Shown piece by piece: positions 56,586-64,000 of a stretch of DNA of 64,000 nt. The stretch comes from Brachynemurus nebulosus (Eukaryota; Arthropoda; Insecta; Neuroptera; Myrmeleontidae). The stretch lies in the NCBI GenBank assembly GCA_035578155.1, contig JAPWDM010000076.1, forward strand, positions 62,001 through 126,000, given 5' to 3'. Numbering within the stretch: the stretch's first letter is position 1; every line of letters starts with the position of its first letter. Under the pieces are notes generated by a model, which saw only the letters and a program-made list of their open reading frames with translations, was not told where the DNA came from and searched no databases. The position numbers were made by a program, and so were the translations under genes.

Positions 56586-58332
56586 ACTAATTAATTTAAC
56601 AGGATACTTAACCAATGCTATTGCAAATACAAAATAATTACATACCGTTCTAATATTGTAAAAGATTTAAAAGTATTATATTGTAAAACAAAATTTCCTA
56701 ATGTTAAATCTACTTCTGAAAAAACTGATATTTTAAAAATATCAGTTACATTCAATAATCTAGTTATTTTGAATTTACATTGACGGCAGCATACTAAAAT
56801 TGAAACTTTTAAAAGTAGCAGATTTTTTCCTTGTTGTAACAAATTGTATAAACATTTGAAATGAGTCTGACAATGAGAATCAACTGATTATGAGTGTGTC
56901 CAAAGTAGATAAAGAAAGATACGCTACATTTGAGTCAAACACAAGCTTTTTTTGCACAATTCGCCAAATACGTCATAACTACGTCTTATTTAAATTTTTA
57001 GAAAAAGACACCATGCCAATTATTTATTGCAGCCAAATTTAACTAAATTAATATTGAAATTTATTAAAAATTTTTTTGCAATTGTTAAAATAATGATCTT
57101 TGAATAAATATATTTTGTGATTAATTAATACGACACTGTTTTAAACCTGGAAGAAGTATCTGTTAATTATTAAATAAAAACACTTCACTTTGCAAAATAC
57201 CACTTTTATTGAATATAAAAACTCTTATGTTTCGGTCAATATGACCATTTTCAAACGTGTAAAGGTTATATTCAGATACATGTCTATTTATTATAAATCT
57301 TAACTTACAAATTGTAGCATTGTAGCAATTTATGATGGAAAATTAGTGGGGATAGAAGTAGTAGGCGGAGTCAAATACATACAAGGAAAACAAGTTTAGG
57401 TGAGTTAGAGACAAATATTTTTATTTACTAATATCAAATATGGAATATCATAAAGTAACGCTCAAATCTATTAAATTTATGTTTTAATTATCATTGAATT
57501 ATCATAGCTTGCCGATTACACGAATTAGGCAGCTGCTAATTTCAAGTACTAGGCATAGTATTGCTTATTCCACGAGATATACGAACGACATACCTATTTC
57601 ATGAATTAGGAAAAAACTGCCTATTTCATGAATTAAGCAAATTCACTAATTTAGCGTAACACATGTTAGTTATACGTCTGTGTTATCTATAGATTTCACT
57701 AATAAATTACAAATAATATCACAAGATAATCCAGGTTCCATATTTATCATTCTGTTTTACAAAAATTTAATAATGCCTTTTTCACACATACCTAATTTTG
57801 ACTTCTTAAATATGGTGTAATATTAAATATTACAACCACAGTTGTAATTTAATAACCTGTTTATTAAATATTAAGTTGAACATTTTAGGGAAAACTATAA
57901 TTTATTTAGATTATTAATGTATTTAATCAATAACTTTGTTTCATTGTAAGAGGTTAATGTGTACATACCATCACAGGTAATTTTTGCGTTTTTTGAATGT
58001 GGTAGAGAATAGTTAATAAAATTTTTTGCGGCTTGTTAAACAACCCTGACCTCGAGTTTTGAAAATTAAAGTTTAAAGATGTAATTTCTCAAAAATATGG
58101 ACTAAATTAATGAAAATTTTAGTCTTATTGGTAGTTTGAAGTAATAAATTAATTTTTAAAAAAAACATCTCAACGTATAATGTTTCTATTTGAAGAAAAA
58201 TATTTTTTTATTCCAAAAAAATCGTAGGTCTTGGAAGTCTACAATTTTGAATATTTTTTATATACACTTTCTTATTAGGTGCATATTTTAGGAATAAATC
58301 GAATGGCAACTCTCAAAAAACACTCGACATAC
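56228..58332. repeat. Right arm of giant inverted repeat
   Basis: The inverse of 52400-54446. It has an extra segment at about 57225-57262 (TGTTTCGGTCAATATGACCA) not found at the corresponding place in the left arm. Confidence 0.85.
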
Positions 58333-58640
58333 CGTGTGAGTTTTTCAGGAGTTGCCATTTTTATTACAGCCAAACCGTTGATTTAATCGAAAAATTGTTC
58401 AAATAAGAGTTGTAGATATCGACGGGGGCAACCAATTGCGATAATCAGGAGCTTTATAGCTCTTATGGTTTTCGAGCTATGATACAAACTTACCTTTTTT
58501 TAAATGGAATAGTATACTTATTTGTTGATAAAAATTATTCAATAAAGCAACAATAACCAAAAATAAAAAAATAAAAATTTTTATTTTAAGTTTTTTTTTC
58601 AAATTTTACAACTTTCGCGCTTAAAAGTGATTTATTTAAG
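58333..58640 (+). repeat. Copy of the 33346 repeat abutting the inverted repeat
   Basis: GTGAGTTTTTCAGGAGTTGC, ACAGCCAAACCGTTGATTTA and ATCGACGGGGGCAACCAATT match 33349-33500 closely. It begins directly after the outer end of the right arm, whose own end reads GTTTTTTGAGAGTTGCCATT, so two related termini lie back to back. Confidence 0.7.
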
Positions 58641-58986
58641 TGAATTTTGGTAAGTTTAAGAGCGCCTACTGCAAACAGGCCTTAATATTACGGAAAATAG
58701 CCAGCGGTAATTGTGTTTATGTTACATAGATGTCTCTACCGTATAGGTTTATCTAGAGTCCCTATAATAAATAGAGTCGTGACATGTGTTCTCAACGCTA
58801 ATTGGCATCGGCATTTTCTGTTCACAGTTTGCATAAAATACATTAGAAATAAATTAAATATTAACAAAAATCTGAAAAAATCATTTAGTTGAACCTAGAA
58901 AGAATAATTAAATTAAAAATTTTTAATTGTTCAGTAATTCATAACTTATTAACAATAATTATGTACTCAAAAATATTTACTCAAAC
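58641..58986. other. AT-rich stretch, nothing recognised
   Basis: No supported gene or repeat. Confidence 0.35.
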
Positions 58987-59192
58987 ATGTATTATGGGCG
59001 CAAGCTAAAAAGACCATTTTTATCTATATCTGCATTTATCTTTGTCTATCATATTAATAAATAGAAGTTTACTCACTCACTCCTATAAAAACTTAATTAC
59101 TTGGTTTGGTTGGTAACTATGGAAATAATACAATTTGTGTTCTCCTCACCTCAGTTTCTGGCGGTCTTTTGAGCTTGCGGCCATAATACATA
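58987..59192. mobile_element. Short MITE with ATGTATTATGG ends
   Basis: The left end reads ATGTATTATGGGCGCAAGCT and the right end is the inverse of ATGTATTATGGCCGCAAGCT; AAAAGACC follows on both sides. The 206-bp interior is non-coding. Confidence 0.65.
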
Positions 59193-59445
59193 ACCTCTCC
59201 AATTCTTATATTATCCAAGGAATATTTATTGTTATTTTAAAAGGTAATGGTAATTCCACAATTTCAAAATAATTATTTACAATGTAAGTAACGAAAATTT
59301 TTATTTCATAGGATTCTGTAAAGCTTTTGTTCAGTTTGGTTTTCAAAAATGCACTTAAAATACAAAATGGAAAATGGTTTTGCTGAACATACTTAAAATA
59401 GAAAATGGAAAATAGCTATTTAAAATGGATTATAAAATGCCAAAT

Positions 59446-59873
59446 AGGGTTTCCGATCTCTGGCGAAAAAATCGATCTTGTGGATCGATTGGAATCGTCA
59501 AACCAAAAATCGATGCAGAAGAAAATCGGCTTATAAAAGATCGATCTGACGAAAATCGATTCAATTTTTGTACTTGCAGAAAATAAAAGTTTTAATGAAG
59601 TTTCTTATTGGGTCATCACAAATCAGTTTGAATTTTCTTTGAAGATGAACTGCTGAATTTAATATGAATAAAATGGTTTCCAGTTTGCGCTAAAAGTGAC
59701 AACATTAGTTGATATATATTTTACAATAATTTTTAAAAAATATCATATTTTTACTAAAAATATCCTAATTTAAATTCGAAAAGATCGATCTTCGATCCCC
59801 TAAATGTTTCACGATCTCTGTATCGATTTACTCTCCAAAGAATCGATTCGAAAAATCGAAGATCGGAAACCCT
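59446..59873. mobile_element. MULE-like MITE with perfect 10-bp target duplication
   Basis: The ends read AGGGTTTCCGATC in inverted orientation. The flanking decamer AATGCCAAAT is identical on both sides (59436-59445 and 59874-59883), a length typical of Mutator-like elements. The interior is dense in ATCGAT and GATCGA motifs (for example near 59470, 59505, 59565 and 59820). Confidence 0.85.
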
Positions 59874-60404
59874 AATGCCAAATGCTTTTTTTACTTTAAA
59901 TTCTATAAATTTTTTTTATCAATATTTTAAAAAAAGTTAAGAAAATTTTAAACGTACTGAAATTAACTAAAGGCAGTCTTTTGAGAAAATTTTGTAAAGT
60001 TTACATGATATGAAAACGAAATTTAACTCTTGAAATATTGTTACTTTAAAATATTGTAAAATTTAATTCAGCCTTGACGTATTCAAACCTTGATTACGCT
60101 ACAATTGCAACTTCAAAATTATGAAAATCATCTGCTTGTAATGCAAAACATTTTTTATTGCCGTGTCTTAAAGATAATAGTACACAACTTGAGTACCTAA
60201 AGTTTGACTTAAGAGAACTACAATTCTAGTAATAAATTTAACTCCCGTGATTTTGCTACTCCAGTTATAAAAAATTTGAATCAATTAAATAAATTTACAT
60301 TTAATTTACAATTTGTTAGACTTCAGATCGTTCAGTTCGAGTTCTATAATTTATGCACATAAATTTGAGTATACATGCATTTTCATTTTTAATGGAAAAT
60401 AGAT

Positions 60405-60536
60405 TAAAATTTTCTTTTTAAATACAAAATGGAAAATGGTTTGACCGAACTTATTTAAAATAGAAAATGGAAAATGCCATTTTGTATTTTAAATACATAT
60501 TTCAAATGAAATCATTTTAAATTGCTCCCAGCCCTG
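60405..60536. mobile_element. hAT-like right end with AAAATGGAAAATG motifs
   Basis: The edge reads TTGCTCCCAGCCCTG, the outward form of a CAGGGCTGGGAGC hAT terminus. AAAATGGAAAATGG-type motifs occur here and at about 59365-59425, on the other side of the MULE-like MITE, suggesting one larger element that the MITE entered. The left terminus was not found. Confidence 0.4.
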
Positions 60537-60539
60537 ATC

Positions 60540-61236
60540 AACAGAAAATTATTTTATTGTAAAATTGTATAACAATTAAGAGAAATTATGATTTTTTAAT
60601 AAAACAGTAATTTGAATTTACATTGTGTATTTATTTTTCTGGAAAAGTGCATTACTAAACCGCGCGAACATATTAGCAAAAATTTAAATAATATAACGTC
60701 TACAAGTTTCCAAATATGGTAGTAAACGTTAAATAATTTGAATTTTTGTTTGCCCGGTTTAATAGTGCACATGCGCGAGAATTTTACCACGAATCGAAGC
60801 AGTAGGTAAGGCAGGTATTAACGCAATACCAAGAAAATGATCCACGATCATTTGGTTACAAACTAAAATAACAAAAATTAGCAGTTTTGTAAAATACTAA
60901 AATACGCTGCAATAGGGTGTGGCACACAGCTTCCTCGTACTCGTAAATGCCCAATATATCTTTGTGTAATTTAATATAGGTATATAAATTAATAAAAATA
61001 AATAAACGATTCATAAAAAATTGAGCGAAGTGGGACTAGCAGTAAATAAGATATTGACATTTAATTGGATTTCATGGTAGTGCCGTGGATACTATTCCTC
61101 TGAATGCAATGAAATTTCTAGGGGATTATCTAGGAAGTAGAACGCATAATTTCATAAAAATGAATTGAATAGTTCAGAAGTTATAGTAGCTTTTTCATTT
61201 GCTTTTAAATGTAACTGCTTTAATTTTAAAGTAAAC
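60540..61236. other. AT-rich stretch with a weak inverted repeat
   Basis: TGCATTACTAAACCGCGC (about 60650) and the inverse of TGCACTATTAAACCGGGC (about 60752) could be the ends of a very short MITE. No gene is supported. Confidence 0.35.

Positions 61237-61294
<58 letters not shown>
61237..61294. repeat. (AAT)n microsatellite, probable retrotransposon tail
   Basis: About 19 AAT units. On the minus strand it is an (ATT)n tail directly after the truncated element at 61295-61667. Confidence 0.9.
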
Positions 61295-61297
<3 letters not shown>

Positions 61298-61667
61298 TTT
61301 TTATTGCTTAAGAAAGTCTTTTACACCAGGGAAGATCATTTAACATTTATAAGTAACAACAAATAACAAAAATTATAATAAACAGAAAGTTCATTAAGTG
61401 GTAAATACTAGCTCAGTGGTCAAGAGTCCCTATCGCATATAAAAATACGTCGTTTAGCTATGGTTTCCAGCCCTCTTATGGTTAATAACGCCGTCATGGG
61501 ATCACCTCCAGCACTGATATGCTTATTCAAGTACATTTGCCTTTTAAAAGGATACTTTTTACAATTGAAAAGAAAGTACGTAAGATACTGAGAACTTCGT
61601 TACACTGTTGACAAATTTCTTCATGTTTCAGAGTCAGTTTACAGCCTTTGAAGAAAATTTTTGTACA
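61295..61667 (-). mobile_element. 5'-truncated non-LTR retrotransposon remnant
   Basis: On the minus strand the segment encodes GCKLTLKHEEICQQCNEVLS near its start, compatible with the CxxC-type tail following RNase H in I/Jockey-like elements, followed by non-coding sequence ending in (ATT)n. Many elements of that group end in short tandem tails. The left side is cut by the MITE at 61670. The match is short, so the class is uncertain. Confidence 0.4.
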
Positions 61668-61669
61668 TA

Positions 61670-62953
61670 CACTAGCGGAAACAATTAAAGGATCAAAAAA
61701 AAATTCCGTATTTTTAGCGATTTTTCAAATGGCTGTATCTTTGTTAAAAATGGTCGTATTGGAGTCGTAAGTACAGCAATTTAAAGCTTGAAGTTTCTAG
61801 CTTTGAAATCATCCAACTCAAAAATTTTCAAAGCAACGTGTACCGCTCAATCCTAATAAATACACTGAAAAAAAATTTTCGAAAATTTTTTAAGAAATAT
61901 TTTTTTTTTATAAATTTTAAATAGGGTAAAAGCCCCCTTTGTGGAACGGTATCTAATTATGAACATTTACATATTAATGAAGTTATTTCTGAAAGAAACG
62001 TCTAATAACAAAAATTATTATTAATAGAATGATTGTTTTTCAATTTAAATTCACCTCGCATTTAAAGTTTCCTTACTTAATTAAAGAAATAAATATGTAA
62101 ATGTCAAAACTGTTCCAGTATTAGATACCGTTCCACAAAGGGGGCTTTTACCCTACTGCTATTGATAAAAATGTGGAAAAAGATGAGAAAATTTTTTTTT
62201 TCATTTTGTTGAAGATTATGAAAGTATAAGACCAAAAAAATGATCCTTTAATTTTTTTAAAAATTCAATCGAATGAAACAAAAAAACGGCTGGATGGATT
62301 AAATTGAAACTCGCTGGGATTTTTGTGGGTATATTAAACTGTAAAAGGCACACTTAACATTAATGGTTTTCTCGATATTTTTGATTCAGTGATCGAATTT
62401 CCAAAAAGCTACCAAAAGCCCATTTTTTCTTGATTTTTCAAATTCATGTAGAGCATGGAAAAAATTTTTTTCGGGAAAACAATGGCTAATCCTTCTAGAG
62501 AATTTAATCGAGTTTTTAAAACCCATCTCCAATTTTCTGTGCGATCATTGGTTGCTGAAATATCGATGGTCAAAGACGAAATGATCCTTTTCCATTCAAA
62601 GTCCTATAACTCAGTGAGCAGTGGTCATATTAAGGCCTTAAAAAAAACAAATTAAAGCTAAATTAACAATTTATCCGGCCTATGTGGTGGTTAAGTAGGG
62701 AAATTTTTTTCCAAGTCCGTGGACCAAAAAGAAAAAACGAAAAAATTTCGAAAATTTTTTTTCAGTGTATTTATTAGGATTGAGCGATAGACGTAGCTTT
62801 GAAAATTTTTTAGTTGGAAGATTTCAAAACTAGAAACTTCAAAGCTTTCAATTTCTGTGCTTACGACTCCGACCATTTTTAACAAAGATACAACCATTCG
62901 AAAAATCGCTAAAAATTTGGAATTTTTTTTTTGATCCTTTGTTTCCGCTAGTG
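61670..62953. mobile_element. TA-flanked element with long TIRs
   Basis: The ends read CACTAGCGGAAACAA(T/A)(T/G)AAAGG and continue as inverted repeats for about 210 bases (TTAGCGATTTTTC, TTGTTAAAAATGG, CTTACGACTCC-type, AATAAATACACTGAAAAAAA). TA flanks both sides (61668-61669 and 62954-62955). A smaller MITE is nested at 61924. The 66-residue frame at 62455-62655 is not a recognisable transposase. Confidence 0.8.
61924..62153. mobile_element. Nested 230-bp MITE
   Basis: Both ends read GGGTAAAAGCCCCCTTTGTG then GAACGGTATCTAAT, a perfect inverted match of 34 bases, with TA on each side. Confidence 0.88.
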
Positions 62954-62955
62954 TA

Positions 62956-63555
62956 TTTTATTTGACATTCGTAACTGACTAACTTCGGTCAGCATTCTTT
63001 TTGTTTTGAACATGTCCTGCGCTTCCCACAAATTCTCATAACCAACTTGGGTGAACTTTTGTTTTAAAGATACAACGCAGTTAGAGTTTTTCTAGGTTCG
63101 ATCATCACATAGTTCCTTTAGTTTTGCTTAGCATACTTTCGGGATTCTCTCGTCTGTCATATTCAGCAAGTGACACCACCATATCAATATACTTTTTACT
63201 ATTTTAAATTACTATTTTCGATTTGCTTATATTTACTGTCAGCATCTCAACTTTATCTTGTACATCATTAAAATATGTTCCAAACATGATAAGATCGTCT
63301 GGTTTGATTACTACAAAATAAACTAAGGTTATGAATATTTTTAAAATACATCTGTATTAGACGTATTGTTAAAATACATACCATACATACTTGAAAATTT
63401 TTATATTAAAAATATTTTTTTGCTTTTTTTACTCTTTTTTAAAAAAAAAAAAGTTTAAAAATTTAACAATTTAAATTTAAAAAAGACCTGTCATTTTACG
63501 ACAGTTCTACGATCGTATCCAGATGCCATCTATGATTTACTTTCAGAGATTTTTA
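62956..63555. other. AT-rich stretch, nothing recognised
   Basis: No supported gene or repeat. Confidence 0.35.
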
Positions 63556-63559
63556 ATAA

Positions 63560-64000
63560 TGACATTTTCACATGTACCAGATTTTGACTTCTTTAATATG
63601 GTGTACAATTAAATATTACAAAAACATTTGTAATTTGATAATTTGTTTAATAAATATTAAGTTGAATATTTGAGGAAAAACTACAAATTATTTTGATAAT
63701 CAATGTATTTAATTAATAAATTTTCTGCTACTGTAAGAAGCTAATGTGAATATACCATTACAACTTATTTGGTATTTTTTTTTAGTATAAATTCAAAATA
63801 AATCGTATGTTTTGCGTTCGGTTAGACAAACCTTACCACGGATTTTGAAAATTAAAACTTAAAAATGCAATTTCTCAAAAATTTGAAATAAAATAATGAA
63901 AATTTTAGCATAATTGGTAGTTTGAAGTAATAAACTAATTTTTAAGAAACATCTCAACATATGTTCCCATTTGAAAAAAAAAATTTTTTTCTATTCCAAA
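63560..64000 (+). repeat. Third, diverged copy of the giant-repeat arm, cut by the window end
   Basis: From about 63575 the sequence follows 57785 onward (AGATTTTGACTTCTTTAATA, TGGTGTACAATTAAATATTA, ATATTAAGTTGAATATTTGA, TTTCTCAAAAATTTG). It is more diverged than the two arms are from each other. Confidence 0.65.

Larger units (their letters stand above)
53067..57661. mobile_element. Ginger-like family C ends within the inverted repeat
   Basis: Inverted ends read TGTTACGCTAAATTAGTGAA with CATG just outside each (53063-53066 and 57662-57665). Each end continues with about six palindromic modules of about 20 bases (GCCTAATTCGTGAAATCGGC type). The first eight bases equal those of elements A and B. 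Because the inverted repeat extends beyond these ends and CATG is its own inverse, the flanking CATG is not independent proof of a target duplication. Confidence 0.5.

Noticed and set aside
56618..56842. 74-residue minus-strand frame
   Set aside because: Lies within the arm of the giant inverted repeat, and the equivalent place in the left arm (about 53850-54070) shows no sign of coding conservation.

Overview
The window is AT-rich eukaryotic nuclear DNA, most likely from an insect. Evidence: it has no dense gene order, intron-type splice signals, long (TA)n arrays, an MSL2-like CXC exon, and arthropod-type transposon families. A hemipteran such as an aphid is possible, but the sequence does not prove it. 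No rRNA, tRNA or CRISPR array was found. Nearly everything recognisable is a mobile element or its wreckage, often nested two or three deep.

Region by region. 1-2.5 kb: three small plus-strand genes, each with its own TATA box, from a Polinton/Maverick-like (adintovirus-like) element, with a scrap of integrase between two of them. 3.6-4.5 kb: degenerate repeats. 4.9-6.1 kb: hAT-like scraps. 6.9-9.1 kb: more of the Polinton, with the C-terminus of a protein-primed DNA polymerase (minus) joined head to head to the C-terminal part of an integrase with chromodomain (plus), then a second copy of the polymerase tail followed by its downstream gene. 10-15 kb: a Crypton-type tyrosine recombinase fragment and several inverted-repeat DNA elements. 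15.9-16.1 kb (minus): the best candidate for a host coding exon, a CXC domain like that of MSL2. 17.8-23.4 kb: MITEs, foldbacks and a non-LTR/SINE-like tail. 23.8-28.0 kb: a non-autonomous Helitron with textbook ends, carrying a nested foldback that encloses five tandem ~176 bp units. 30-32.6 kb: a hexamer-based minisatellite, a mariner-type transposase remnant and an unclassified inverted-repeat element. 33.3-37.4 kb: a chain of elements in TA arrays (a Tc1-like element carrying a hAT MITE, then a deleted mariner-like element). 38.3-41.3 kb: two foldbacks. 43.2-48.5 kb: two adjacent Ginger-like elements encoding KRBA2-like integrase fragments, with ends made of palindromic modules. 52.4-58.3 kb: a giant inverted repeat with another KRBA2-like integrase near its centre and a second family of palindromic-module ends. 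58.3-64 kb: more MITEs, a truncated non-LTR retrotransposon and a third copy of part of the giant-repeat arm.

None of the transposases or viral-type genes looks intact, so the window reads as a transposon graveyard, perhaps inside or beside a large-intron host gene. The least explained feature is the Ginger-like group: two families with unrelated module sequences share the terminal TGTTACGC and the same layout of about six palindromic modules in each end.
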